Below are positions 45,115-54,339 of a stretch of DNA of 64,000 nt, one piece after another. The translations under genes were made by a program, and so were the position numbers. Origin of the DNA: Erythrobacter fulvus (lineage in GTDB: Bacteria; Pseudomonadota; Alphaproteobacteria; Sphingomonadales; Sphingomonadaceae); contig NZ_JAQQXQ010000012.1 of the NCBI RefSeq assembly GCF_028595285.1, forward strand, positions 21,425 to 85,424, in the 5' to 3' direction. The first letter of the stretch is position 1, and the number at the start of each line of letters is the position of its first letter. The notes under the pieces are model-generated. The model was not told the origin of the DNA, did not search any database, and saw only the letters and a program-made list of their open reading frames with translations.

Positions 45115-46323
45115 CTAGCGCGCCGAGAGGCGACTGACGCGGTAATCGGCGAGCGACATCCAGTAGGCCAGCCGCCAGCGCAGCCGGGTTAGCGGGCTGG
45201 CCTGCCGCGCATACCATTGCGGGGTAACGGTGATGCTCGCTTGCTCGAGATGGTCGATCATCTCGCGCAGACGCGCCGCCACCTCTGCGTCTGCGATCCG
45301 CACCATCAGTTCGACATTGATGCGGAAGGACCGCTTGTCGAGATTGGCGCTGCCGACATAGCTGGCATCATCAACAACCAGCAGCTTCATGTGCAACTTG
45401 CACGGCTGGAACTCGAATATCCGCACCCCGGCGGCGAGCAGCTTCTTGTAGAGCAGCCTTGCCATGTCGATCGCCGCGCCGATGTCTGACTTGCCGGCCA
45501 TGATCATCCGCACCCTGCCGCGGCGCGCGACCTTGGTGATCTGCGAACGGAAGCTGCGCGGCGGAGAGAAATAGGCCGACACCGCATCCAGCCGCCGGGC
45601 GCGCGACAGATCCTTGCGGAAATGCCAGGCCCAGTGCCCCTGCCGCACCAGCGGACCGCCAACCAGCAGCCGCACCGGCCCGTCGCCGCCATCCCAGCGG
45701 CTGACAATCTCGCGCAGGCTGCGCAACTGTTCGACACGGCCCGTTTCCTCGCTTTCTACCCAGCGATCGACCAGCGCGAACCATTCGGCAAATTTCGCCA
45801 CCACCGGCCCTTCGATCATCACCGCCAGATCGCACCAGCCGTTTTCGGCAGGCGGCTTGAAGTAGTGATCCGAGACATTGGCCCCGCCGGTGATCACGCG
45901 CGTACCGTCGGCAATGGCGATCTTCTGATGGTTGCGGATCAGGTAGCGGCTGCTCCAGCGCGAGGAAAACACCGCGAAGCTGCCGCCAGCCTCGGAAAGC
46001 GGCGCGAAGAAGGCACGGCCCGCGTCATTGCCGAAATCGTCGACGATCAACCGGACCGCCACGCCCCGCAGCGCCGCCGCGATCAGCGCATCGCGCACCT
46101 GCGTTCCCGAAGCGTCGTCGTCGAACAGATAATAAAACAGTTGCAGGCTCTCGCTGGCGTTCCCGATCAGATCGAGCAGCGCGGAAAGCCGGTCTTCGCC
46201 ATGGGGCAGAAAGGTGAATTCGTGTCCCTGCGCGGCAACCACGAAACGCGCCGGATCGCGGTAATGCTGCGGATCCTGCGGCGAGGCCGCACCAGTTTTC
46301 TGCCCTTCCATGGAGGACAGCAT
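45115..46323 (-). CDS. Phospholipase D-like protein, cardiolipin synthase-like
   Basis: 402 residues with two HKD motifs: NHQKIAIADGTRVITGGAN and LHMKLLVVDDASYVGSANLD, each with the catalytic His-x-Lys-x4-Asp. FYYLFDDDASGTQVRDALI precedes the first. There is no N-terminal membrane helix pair as in ClsA, so it is closer to ClsB/ClsC-type soluble or peripheral enzymes that join phosphatidyl groups. Starts at 46323 or 46311 are both ATG. It lies on the same strand downstream of the lipoxygenase, past a hairpin. Confidence 0.88.
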   Translation of the reverse strand: MLSSMEGQKTGAASPQDPQHYRDPARFVVAAQGHEFTFLPHGEDRLSALLDLIGNASESLQLFYYLFDDDASGTQVRDALIAAALRGVAVRLIVDDFGNDAGRAFFAPLSEAGGSFAVFSSRWSSRYLIRNHQKIAIADGTRVITGGANVSDHYFKPPAENGWCDLAVMIEGPVVAKFAEWFALVDRWVESEETGRVEQLRSLREIVSRWDGGDGPVRLLVGGPLVRQGHWAWHFRKDLSRARRLDAVSAYFSPPRSFRSQITKVARRGRVRMIMAGKSDIGAAIDMARLLYKKLLAAGVRIFEFQPCKLHMKLLVVDDASYVGSANLDKRSFRINVELMVRIADAEVAARLREMIDHLEQASITVTPQWYARQASPLTRLRWRLAYWMSLADYRVSRLSAR

Positions 46324-46337
46324 AACCCCAAGCGCAC

Positions 46338-46364
46338 GCGGGGGCGATAGGGCTTTGCCCCCGC
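46338..46364. repeat. Hairpin between lipoxygenase and phospholipase D-like gene
   Basis: Perfect 8-bp stem GCGGGGGC (46338-46345) with GCCCCCGC (46357-46364). No T-tract follows on the minus strand, so at most a weak or factor-aided terminator, or a processing site. It covers most of the 56-base gap. Confidence 0.5.
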
Positions 46365-46379
46365 CCGCCGCGCGGCCGG

Positions 46380-48362
46380 TCAGATATTGATACTGGTCGG
46401 GATCAGGCTGGGTTGAAGATAGGGATAGGGTCGCCGCCGTTCGGCATTGCGCGCGGCGATCTGGGCATCGACGCTCGCCAGATGTGCCTGGAACGTCGCC
46501 AGCGGACCTTCCGGCGCGGTCACCTGCGGATCGGCGAACCACGCATCATAAGGCGCATTGGTGCTGCGATAGTCCCCCAGCGGCCGGTAATGCAGCGAAC
46601 CGAGCAATTCGAGCACATTGAGCTGTTCCAGCGCCAGCGCCATCGGCGGCATCATCGCCAGCCAGCCGGTCTTGTCCTGCCCGCCTTGAGAGGTAGGCGC
46701 GCTTTGCCAGCCCGCACCCGTGACTGCAGGGGCAAAGGCCATGATGTCCTTCTGGGGGAAATTGACTGCGGCGTGCTGCGCGCTCGCTGTGAAGATGATC
46801 ATGGTGCAGGCATCCACCAGCGCCGCGACGCTGTTGATCGGGCCAAAGCCCTTCACCTTCGCCTCGCCCGCCACACAGGCGGCCCACGCGGCAAGCTCGC
46901 TGTCGCCGGTCACGTCGGCATCGCTGGCATAATAGAGGCCGACATAGGCCTTCACCCAGCCATGGATCGCCTCCCACACCAGCAGCGCATCGTCGCGATA
47001 GGGGAATTCTGCCAGCGCCGATCCCGGCCCGACCCCGCGCGCGGCGAGATCTTGCGGCAGCATCTTGGCAGTGAAGTCGAAGTCGAGCCGCGCCGCCACC
47101 GCAAGCGCCTGCGTCGAATGAATCGTGCCCGCGAAGATGTGGTCGATCGGGCCATCAGGTGCGATCAGCGAGGTTGCGGCAGCCTCGTTGATGAACAACG
47201 TGCCTTCGAAATGCGGCACCAGCAGCGCCCATATGGGGTGCACCGTCGCGAGGTGGCGGTGGGTTGCCATTGCCACGCCCTCGATCACCAGATGGGTGCG
47301 TGCGAGGTGGGCGACCAGTTCATGATAATTGCCGTCGGCCACCTGCACGATAAGCTTGGCCATTTCCCATCCCCACTGCTCGGCAGCGACCACAGTGGGC
47401 GTGAAGATCGGCCATTCCTCCGGATCCTGTCCACACTGGATCGCTACAGGGACAAGACTGGAACCGCCCGGCGGAACCGCGAACAGCGCGAGCGGCTGCC
47501 ACACATATTTCGCCAAACCGCCCCAGCTGCCCGGATCAAGCGTACCCAGCACGGCATAGTCGAGCATGAACAGCCGTCCTTCGGCCAGCGCCGCAGCGAG
47601 CGTGTCGCCATTGACGATATCGGCATAGGCGGCCTCGGAAAGCGGGAAATTGGCCGGCAACGCATCGCCGACAGCCGCAATCAGCATCGCGTTGGGGCCC
47701 TGCACGCGCAGCGCGGCGAATTCGGCATCGTCCTCGAATGTCCAGGCGATCTCGGGCAGCGGCAGCGTGTCGAACAATGCGCGGTAGGCATCGAGGCCCG
47801 CCGTCGCCGTGCCGCCAAGCCCGGCAGCATCGTCGATCTTCATCAGTTCTTCCAGCCGCGCCTTGTGCGCCTTGAGCGCGGCGATCCGCGTCTCGCGCTC
47901 GGCATGGGCGACCGCGGCTTCGAGATCGCTTACCAGATGGCCCAGAAAGCTTTCATGCGTAGGTTGCGGCGGAGCGACCAGCTTCGCGGTCGAGGCTTCG
48001 ATCGCGTCGCATTCAGCCAGGGCCGCTTCGAATTTCGCACGCGGGGTATCGATCTCGCCGCGATCAACCCCGCCCAGTTTTACCGCCAGTGCGTTGCGCA
48101 CAATTTGAAGGCTGATGCCGATCAACAGGCCCCACCATGCCAGCGTCGGCAGATTGTCGGCCGGAACGCTCTGCGCCAGCGGCACACCCGGGAGAGTGGC
48201 GACATCGTCGTTCCAGACATAGACCGCTTGGCTCTGTGCGATCTGCGCCGCGCGGGCGGCTTTTTGTGCAGGTGTATCCTGCTGCGGCAGTGTCGGCGCA
48301 GCGGGCGGCACAGGGGCTTCCAGCGATCCGGCCTGGGGGATAATTGACGACTGAAAGCTCAT
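46380..48362 (-). CDS. Bacterial lipoxygenase
   Basis: 660-residue non-heme iron fatty acid dioxygenase. Iron ligands are all in place: His352 and His357 (HLARTH), His530 and Asn534 in SAQHAAVNFPQ, and the C-terminal Ile660 (TSINI). WALLVPHFEGTLFINEAA is the usual central segment. The N-terminal 100 residues are Pro/Ala-rich with a hydrophobic stretch at 73-88; there is no PLAT domain and no clear signal peptide. It should peroxidise polyunsaturated fatty acids. Lipoxygenases are rare in bacteria. The start at ATG 48362 is divergent from a GGDEF gene. Positional specificity cannot be read. Confidence 0.93.
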   Translation of the reverse strand: MSFQSSIIPQAGSLEAPVPPAAPTLPQQDTPAQKAARAAQIAQSQAVYVWNDDVATLPGVPLAQSVPADNLPTLAWWGLLIGISLQIVRNALAVKLGGVDRGEIDTPRAKFEAALAECDAIEASTAKLVAPPQPTHESFLGHLVSDLEAAVAHAERETRIAALKAHKARLEELMKIDDAAGLGGTATAGLDAYRALFDTLPLPEIAWTFEDDAEFAALRVQGPNAMLIAAVGDALPANFPLSEAAYADIVNGDTLAAALAEGRLFMLDYAVLGTLDPGSWGGLAKYVWQPLALFAVPPGGSSLVPVAIQCGQDPEEWPIFTPTVVAAEQWGWEMAKLIVQVADGNYHELVAHLARTHLVIEGVAMATHRHLATVHPIWALLVPHFEGTLFINEAAATSLIAPDGPIDHIFAGTIHSTQALAVAARLDFDFTAKMLPQDLAARGVGPGSALAEFPYRDDALLVWEAIHGWVKAYVGLYYASDADVTGDSELAAWAACVAGEAKVKGFGPINSVAALVDACTMIIFTASAQHAAVNFPQKDIMAFAPAVTGAGWQSAPTSQGGQDKTGWLAMMPPMALALEQLNVLELLGSLHYRPLGDYRSTNAPYDAWFADPQVTAPEGPLATFQAHLASVDAQIAARNAERRRPYPYLQPSLIPTSINI

Positions 48363-48524
48363 AAGGGCGCTCCTCGTTCCGTGGTTACCCGGGGGCCTAG
48401 AGCGCACCGGTTAAATATCCGTCAGCCGGCCGATAACCCGCTGTTTGAACGAATTTTAGTTCGTAAGTTAATCAAGCGAACTTCGTTAACGAGCATTTTA
48501 CATTCTCGCCTTAACCGCTGTGGC

Positions 48525-49682
48525 ATGAGAGGGGTCGTCACCAGCTTGCGCCAGCGCTTCATGCCGCCGATTCCGGACGCCATCCGGGACGACTTCACCA
48601 TACTGCGGGCCAAGCGCGTCGAGACGCAGTCCCCCATGATGTACATCATGCTGCTGGCCACCACGCCGACTGCGGCATGGGCCGGGGCAGCGGATCTGCA
48701 TTGGGCGATACGCTTCGGGATGCCGGCACTGCTGGCGATCCTGTGCGTGCTCGGCCTGATCGAAAACAGGATCAGCCGCAGGCGCCACCTCAGTCTGCGC
48801 CGGGCGCGGCTGATCGTGAAGAAGACAAGCACCGTATCCGGCTGGGTCGGCGTGATGTGCAGCAGCTGGGCAGTGATAAACTGGTTCGCCTCCCCGCCGG
48901 ACAGCCACGCAAACTTCGCCATGATCATCGCCATGGGATCGCTGGCCACGGCCTATTGCCTGTCCTCGATCCGCTTTGCCGCGATCCTCAATCTGGTGAT
49001 CGGCGTTGTGCCGATTTCCTCGCTGATGCTGTCGTCGGGCAAGCCGGCGGAAATGGCGGCGGCAACCAGTCTGCTGCTCGCCACCGTCATTCTGGTGCGC
49101 TTCATTATGCAGGGTCATGCGATGCTGGTCGATCTGCTCCAATTGCAACAGCAGACCCGCGACCTTGCCCACACCGATCCCTTGACCGGCCTTGCCAACC
49201 GCCGCGCGCTTGACGAACGGATTGCCGAGCTGGTGCGGCCTGCCGCCGAGGTATCGCCGTTCAGGCTGGCCTTGCTCGATCTTGACGGGTTCAAGCCGGT
49301 CAACGACCGCTACGGTCACGGGTTCGGCGACAAGCTGCTATGCTCGGTCGCCGAGCGGCTGCGCGAAATCGTCGGGGATGATGGGCTGGTGGTGCGTCAG
49401 GGCGGCGACGAATTCGCCATATTGCTGCCCCCCGGATCGCCGCTCAATGCCTCGCCGGTCGCCGACAGGCTGCTGATCGCGCTAGTTCGCCCGCACCTGA
49501 TCGACGATGTGCCGATAACGGTCGGAGCCAGCGTCGGGCTTGCGCAGTGGCCGGACGACGGCAAGCTGCCTGACGATCTGTTCGACCACGCAGACCGCGC
49601 ATTGTATCGCGCCAAAGCCGAACTGCGGGCGCCGGACGCGCCATTGGGCGAAGCGAAGGGCTATGTCTCGCTATCTGCTTGA
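48525..49682 (+). CDS. Membrane-bound diguanylate cyclase (GGDEF)
   Basis: About 385 residues. Five or so hydrophobic segments (about 30-230) are followed by a short coiled stretch and a GGDEF domain beginning TDPLTGLANRRALDERI. The active-site motif is intact, RQGGDEFAILL. The inhibitory RxxD site that normally lies just upstream is replaced by GDDG, so product inhibition at that site is unlikely. It makes cyclic di-GMP at the inner membrane in response to an unknown signal. Start ATG 48525 is likely; 48561 is possible. It shares its upstream region with the lipoxygenase. Confidence 0.9.
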   Translation: MRGVVTSLRQRFMPPIPDAIRDDFTILRAKRVETQSPMMYIMLLATTPTAAWAGAADLHWAIRFGMPALLAILCVLGLIENRISRRRHLSLRRARLIVKKTSTVSGWVGVMCSSWAVINWFASPPDSHANFAMIIAMGSLATAYCLSSIRFAAILNLVIGVVPISSLMLSSGKPAEMAAATSLLLATVILVRFIMQGHAMLVDLLQLQQQTRDLAHTDPLTGLANRRALDERIAELVRPAAEVSPFRLALLDLDGFKPVNDRYGHGFGDKLLCSVAERLREIVGDDGLVVRQGGDEFAILLPPGSPLNASPVADRLLIALVRPHLIDDVPITVGASVGLAQWPDDGKLPDDLFDHADRALYRAKAELRAPDAPLGEAKGYVSLSA

Positions 49683-49790
49683 GCCCGCGTCGTTACGACT
49701 GCCGCGGCGCGCATTATCTTGACTGGCGCCCCTTGCATCCCTACCTGCCCATTCTTCCCGTTTCCCTGCGAATCGTAAAAAAGGCCGCCC

Positions 49791-50135
49791 ATGGCACGCG
49801 TTACCGTTGAAGATTGCGTCGACAAGGTTCCCAACCGCTTCGACCTCGTCCTGCTTGCTGCGCAGCGCGCGCGGGAAATCTCTGGCGGCAGCGAACTGAC
49901 CATCGACCGCGATCGTGACAAGAATCCGGTCGTCGCGCTGCGCGAGATTGCCGAGCAGACCGTTCAGCCCAAGGAGCTGCACGAAGCGCTGGTGACCAGC
50001 CTGCAGAAGATCCTGCCCGACGATGAGGACGAGGCCGACGAGATCGGCTCGCTGAGCCAGTCGGCCGAAGCCCTGCGCATTACCGCCTCGGCACCTGCGC
50101 GCACCACTTCGATTGGCGGCGATTACGACGGCTAA
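49791..50135 (+). CDS. rpoZ: RNA polymerase omega subunit
   Basis: 114 residues. It starts [20 protein letters not shown], followed by [19 protein letters not shown] and [14 protein letters not shown], the whole conserved omega core. An acidic tail of about 40 residues follows. It assists assembly of the beta-prime subunit. There is no spoT beside it, unlike in many Proteobacteria. A strong terminator follows. Confidence 0.97.
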   Translation: MARVTVEDCVDKVPNRFDLVLLAAQRAREISGGSELTIDRDRDKNPVVALREIAEQTVQPKELHEALVTSLQKILPDDEDEADEIGSLSQSAEALRITASAPARTTSIGGDYDG

Positions 50136-50167
50136 TCTGTTACATTCAAAGACTTAAGACATTTTTA

Positions 50168-50210
50168 GGGGCGGATTTCGGCCAAATAAGCGCCGATTTC
50201 GCCCCTTTTT
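50168..50210 (+). terminator. Intrinsic terminator after rpoZ
   Basis: GGGGCG (50168-50173) pairs with CGCCCC (50200-50205). An inner CGGC/GCCG stem is separated from it by A/T bulges, and TTTTT follows directly. It lies 33 bases past the rpoZ stop. Confidence 0.85.
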
Positions 50211-50332
50211 CGTGCGATCTCGCCCGATTTGACCGCAGTTTGACCCCGTTTGCGCGCCGCTTGCACTTGTGCGGGGGGGCGCTATCCCATGCCCCTGTAA
50301 TAAAGACGTAACACGAGGGGCAGCCGGACCAG

Positions 50333-51064
50333 ATGGCTTCGATCGCGGTCTACAGCGTCAAGGGCGGTGTCGGAAAGACCACGCTGGCGGTCAACCTGGC
50401 ATGGTGCTCGGCGACGATCTCGCGGCGCAAAACGCTGTTGTGGGATCTCGATCCTTCGAATGGTTCGGGCTTCCTGCTCGGCATCGACCCGAAGAAAAAA
50501 CGCAGCGCCGACAGCGTGTTTGCCGACGGGGCAGACCCGCTCAAACTGGTGCAGGCGACCGGATACCCCAATCTTGATCTGCTACCGGCGGACGAAAGCA
50601 TCCGCACCCTCGGCCGCCAGCTTGACCGACTGGGCAAAAAGAAGCGTCTTTCCAAGCTGGTAGAGGGGCTGGCGAAGCACTACGACCGGATCATCTTCGA
50701 TTGCCCCCCGGTGCTCAACGAAGTCAGTGCGCAGGTTATGCGCGCAGCCGATCTGGTAATCGTGCCATTACCCCCCTCACCGTTATCCTCCCGCGCTTTC
50801 GAGGTCGTGGTCGAGGAAGTGCGCGGCAGCGGCAAAGGCCATCCGCCGATCCTGCCCGTCCTGTCGATGGTGGACATGCGCCGGACTCTTCACCGCGAAG
50901 CGCGCGAGGCCAATCCCAAATGGCCCGCGATTCCTCTGGCAAGCGCGGTCGAACAATGTGCGGTGGAAAGGAAGCCGGTGGCTGCATTTGCACCCCGCTC
51001 GCCCGCAGCGCGCGCCTTTGCCCAGTTGTGGACGGCAATCGAACGCAAGCTTGCTTCGCGCTGA
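50333..51064 (+). CDS. ParA family ATPase, orphan
   Basis: 243 residues with the deviant Walker A YSVKGGVGKTTLAVNLAW at the N-terminus, the switch I/aspartate region LLWDLDPSNGSG, and IIFDCPPVLNEVS as Walker B/switch II. PLPPSPLSSRAFEVV follows as in ParA/Soj proteins. No parB or partition site lies next to it. It may position a cellular cargo and not the chromosome. It lies 197 bases after rpoZ past a terminator and upstream of a DUF3667 gene. Confidence 0.88.
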   Translation: MASIAVYSVKGGVGKTTLAVNLAWCSATISRRKTLLWDLDPSNGSGFLLGIDPKKKRSADSVFADGADPLKLVQATGYPNLDLLPADESIRTLGRQLDRLGKKKRLSKLVEGLAKHYDRIIFDCPPVLNEVSAQVMRAADLVIVPLPPSPLSSRAFEVVVEEVRGSGKGHPPILPVLSMVDMRRTLHREAREANPKWPAIPLASAVEQCAVERKPVAAFAPRSPAARAFAQLWTAIERKLASR

Positions 51065-51145
51065 CCGCACACGACAAGCCGCTGGTCTCATGCACGGTTT
51101 GGCGCCATAGTTGCGCGCGCCACAGGGATTGAAGGGCGCAGAGAC

Positions 51146-52207
51146 ATGAACGGTATCGGCGAAGGGATCGGCGCAGCGATCGAAGGCGGCTTGCTCTCGC
51201 GCGCGGTCGAGCCGGTGCACGGCGAGGCATCCGGCGCGCCCCACGCCCCATCCGAATGCGCAAATTGCGGTGCTACCGTCACCGGGCATTATTGCGGGCA
51301 ATGCGGGCAGAAAGCCCATGTTCACCGCAGTCTCGCCGCGATCGCGCACGACATCATGCACGGCGTGCTCCATCTCGACGGCAAGCTCTGGAACACCCTG
51401 CCCCTGCTCGCCTTCAAACCGGGTCAACTGACCCGCCGTTTCATCGAGGGCGAACGTGCCAAGTTCGTCAGCCCGATGGCGTTGTTCCTGTTCAGCGTCT
51501 TCGCGATGTTTGCGGTGTTCCAGATGGTGGGGATTTCAGTCTCCGATGATCTTACCCAGGGCTGGGCCAACTATGGCGACAAGGCCGATCAGTCGGTGTT
51601 CCGCGACAACATCCGCGAACAGATCACCACGCTTGAACAGGAACGCGACCGCCTGTCCAAGGCCGACCCGCGCCGCGCGGAAATCGCCGACGAGCTCAAG
51701 GGGCTGGAGATGGTGCTGGACGGAAACCCGATGGTTCTGACCGAGGGCGAGGATGTCACATTCAGCGCGACCGGCATCGAAACGCTGGACAAAGGCATCA
51801 TCGCGAAGTGGAAGAAGAACCCGGGCCTCATGCTCTACAAGCTACAGTCGAACGGGTACAAGTTCAGCTGGCTGCTGATCCCGTTGTCGATCCCTTTCGT
51901 GTGGCTGCTGTTCGCATGGAAGCGGCGCTTCAAGGCTTATGACCACGCGGTGTTCGTCACCTATTCACTGGCTTTCATGTCGCTGCTGTTCATCGCGGTT
52001 TCGATCCTTGGCACGGTCCCCGGAGGCGGCGGCTGGGCTTTTGCTCTGTTCGCCATTGCGGCCCCTCTCCATCTCTACAAGCAACTGAAGAACGCTTACG
52101 GTCTTACCCGTTTTTCCGCGCTTTGGCGGTTCTTCATACTGCTTGGGTGCATCCTTGTCGTCCAGTTGCTGTTCCTCCAGGCGCTGCTCGTGCTGGGCGC
52201 GTTCTGA
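51146..52207 (+). CDS. DUF3667 zinc-ribbon membrane protein
   Basis: 353 residues. The zinc ribbon SECANCGATVTGHYCGQCGQ (residues 36-55) is diagnostic of DUF3667 with LNTLPLLAFKPGQLTRRFIEGERAKFVSP-like continuation. One hydrophobic segment at about 110-130 is followed by a soluble region, then about four membrane segments in the last third. Function is unknown. It is followed by a bidirectional-looking hairpin and the convergent ftsH. Confidence 0.88.
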   Translation: MNGIGEGIGAAIEGGLLSRAVEPVHGEASGAPHAPSECANCGATVTGHYCGQCGQKAHVHRSLAAIAHDIMHGVLHLDGKLWNTLPLLAFKPGQLTRRFIEGERAKFVSPMALFLFSVFAMFAVFQMVGISVSDDLTQGWANYGDKADQSVFRDNIREQITTLEQERDRLSKADPRRAEIADELKGLEMVLDGNPMVLTEGEDVTFSATGIETLDKGIIAKWKKNPGLMLYKLQSNGYKFSWLLIPLSIPFVWLLFAWKRRFKAYDHAVFVTYSLAFMSLLFIAVSILGTVPGGGGWAFALFAIAAPLHLYKQLKNAYGLTRFSALWRFFILLGCILVVQLLFLQALLVLGAF

Positions 52208-52211
52208 CAAT

Positions 52212-52252
52212 CGGCAAACAAAAGGGGCGCCGGAATTGCTCCCGGCGCCCCT
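52212..52252 (-). terminator. Terminator of ftsH
   Basis: Perfect 11-bp stem AGGGGCGCCGG (52223-52233) with CCGGCGCCCCT (52242-52252) and an 8-base loop. On the minus strand it runs into TTTTGTTTG, so it terminates ftsH best. On the plus strand there is no T-tract. Confidence 0.85.
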
Positions 52253-52275
52253 GCTTATGATGCGTCTGCTGGTGA

Positions 52276-54234
52276 TCAGGCGCCCTGAGGGGCCTCGCCA
52301 CTCTTGCCGCCGAAGCGCTTGCCCGCCTTGGGAATGGCAGAACCATGCACCGGCGCCGGAATACTCGGACCGCGCGGGGCATCGGGACGGTCGATCTTGC
52401 CTGTCTCGAGCAGGGTCTTGATTTCCTCACCCGTCAGCGTTTCGTATTCCAGCAACGCCTGAGCGAGCAGATGGAGCTGGTCCTCGTTGGTCTTGAGGAT
52501 GTCGGTCGCACGCTGGTGGGCGCCCTCGACCAGCCCTTTGATCTCCGTATCGATCAGCTCGTTGGTCTTGCCCGAACGGAAGGTCCGCTGCGCCGCACCC
52601 ATGCCGAGATAGCCTTCCGACTGCTCTTCGTACTGGAGCGGGCCGAGCTTGTCCGACATGCCCCACTGGGTGACCATGTTGCGGGCCAGATTGGTCGCAT
52701 ACTGGATGTCGGACGAGGCGCCCGAACTGACCTTGTCGTGGCCAAAGATGATCTCTTCCGCAACGCGCCCGCCCATCGCGACCGAGAGGTTCGCATGCAT
52801 CTTGTCGCGGTGGTAAGAATAGCTGTCACGCTCCGGCAGGCGCATAACCATGCCCAGCGCGCGGCCGCGCGGAATGATGGTGGCCTTGTGGATCGGATCG
52901 GACGCGGCCTCGTGGACCGAGACGATCGCATGGCCGGCCTCGTGATAGGCGGTCATCTTCTTCTCGTCGTCGGTCATCACCATGGAGCGACGTTCGGCGC
53001 CCATCATCACCTTGTCCTTGGCGTCTTCGAACTCCTGCATCGCCACCAGCCGCTTGTTGCGGCGCGCGGCAAGCAGCGCAGCTTCGTTGACGAGGTTGGC
53101 AAGGTCCGCGCCCGAGAAGCCTGGAGTGCCGCGTGCGATCACGCGCGGGTTCACGTCGGGAGCAAGCGGCACCTTCTTCATGTGCACGCCGAGGATCTTC
53201 TCGCGCCCGTCGATGTCGGGCACCGGCACAACCACTTGACGGTCGAAACGGCCCGGACGCAGCAGCGCCGGGTCAAGCACATCGGGGCGGTTTGTAGCGG
53301 CGATGATGATGATACCCTCATTCGCCTCAAAGCCGTCCATCTCGACCAGCAGCTGGTTCAGCGTCTGCTCGCGCTCGTCGTTCGAATTGCCGAGACCGTG
53401 ACCGCGCGAGCGGCCGACCGCGTCGATTTCGTCAATGAACACGATGCAGGGCGCGTTCTTCTTTGCCTGTTCGAACATGTCGCGCACGCGGCTCGCACCG
53501 ACGCCGACGAACATTTCGACAAAGTCGGAACCCGAGATGGTGAAGAACGGCACGCCGGCCTCACCCGCAATCGCGCGGGCGAGCAAGGTCTTGCCGGTGC
53601 CGGGCGAGCCGACCAGCAGCGCGCCCTTGGGGATCTGGCCACCCAGTTTGGAGAACCGCTGCGGATCGCGCAGGAACTCGACGATCTCCTGCAATTCGTC
53701 GCGCGCTTCATCAATGCCCGCGACGTCGTCAAACGTCACACGGCCCGAACGTTCGGTCAGCAGCTTGGCCTTGGACTTTCCGAAGCCCATCGCGCCGCCG
53801 CCGCCGCCCTTCTGCATCTGGCGCAGCGCAAAGAAGGCAATCCCGAGGATCAGCAGGAACGGCAAGGAGTTCAGCAGAATGAAAAGGATCACGCTCTGCT
53901 GCTCGCGCTGCTTGCCGGTAAACTGCACCCCGTTCTGTTCCATCAGGCGGGTGATTTCGATGTCGTTGGGAACCGGCACAGTCGAGAACGGCTCTCCGTT
54001 CTTGAGCTTGCCGGTGATGAGCTCTTCGCCCATCTGCACATCCTGCACTTCACCCTGAGCCACAGCCTCGCGGAAGTCGGAATAGCGGATCGCGGTGCCC
54101 GGGGTCTGCCCGGCATTGCTGAACAACGTGACGACCAGCAACAGGGCCAGGAAAATCCCGCCCCAGATCATCAGCTGCCGCACCCACGGATTGGGGCCAT
54201 CAGGCTGCTGCTGGGGATCGTTCTGCTCGCTCAT
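52276..54234 (-). CDS. ftsH: ATP-dependent zinc metalloprotease FtsH
   Basis: 652-residue inner-membrane AAA+ protease. Two membrane segments (about 17-38 and 114-137) flank the periplasmic domain. The AAA module has Walker A GSPGTGKT (209-216; most FtsH read GPPGTGKT), Walker [12 protein letters not shown], the second-region arginine RPGRFDRQ, and pore residues FVGVGASR. The protease site is His431-Glu432-x-x-His435 in [10 protein letters not shown]. It degrades membrane and regulatory proteins such as LpxC. Start is ATG 54234. It stands as its own unit. Confidence 0.97.
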   Translation of the reverse strand: MSEQNDPQQQPDGPNPWVRQLMIWGGIFLALLLVVTLFSNAGQTPGTAIRYSDFREAVAQGEVQDVQMGEELITGKLKNGEPFSTVPVPNDIEITRLMEQNGVQFTGKQREQQSVILFILLNSLPFLLILGIAFFALRQMQKGGGGGAMGFGKSKAKLLTERSGRVTFDDVAGIDEARDELQEIVEFLRDPQRFSKLGGQIPKGALLVGSPGTGKTLLARAIAGEAGVPFFTISGSDFVEMFVGVGASRVRDMFEQAKKNAPCIVFIDEIDAVGRSRGHGLGNSNDEREQTLNQLLVEMDGFEANEGIIIIAATNRPDVLDPALLRPGRFDRQVVVPVPDIDGREKILGVHMKKVPLAPDVNPRVIARGTPGFSGADLANLVNEAALLAARRNKRLVAMQEFEDAKDKVMMGAERRSMVMTDDEKKMTAYHEAGHAIVSVHEAASDPIHKATIIPRGRALGMVMRLPERDSYSYHRDKMHANLSVAMGGRVAEEIIFGHDKVSSGASSDIQYATNLARNMVTQWGMSDKLGPLQYEEQSEGYLGMGAAQRTFRSGKTNELIDTEIKGLVEGAHQRATDILKTNEDQLHLLAQALLEYETLTGEEIKTLLETGKIDRPDAPRGPSIPAPVHGSAIPKAGKRFGGKSGEAPQGA

Positions 54235-54339
54235 CGGCTGGATTCCTTTCGTCCCCGATAATGTAGGGTGCACAAGGTGAATGGCAAGATAATGCGCATG
54301 GGCGTGCATGATGCCATTTTTCGAACAGGGTGATGCGGA

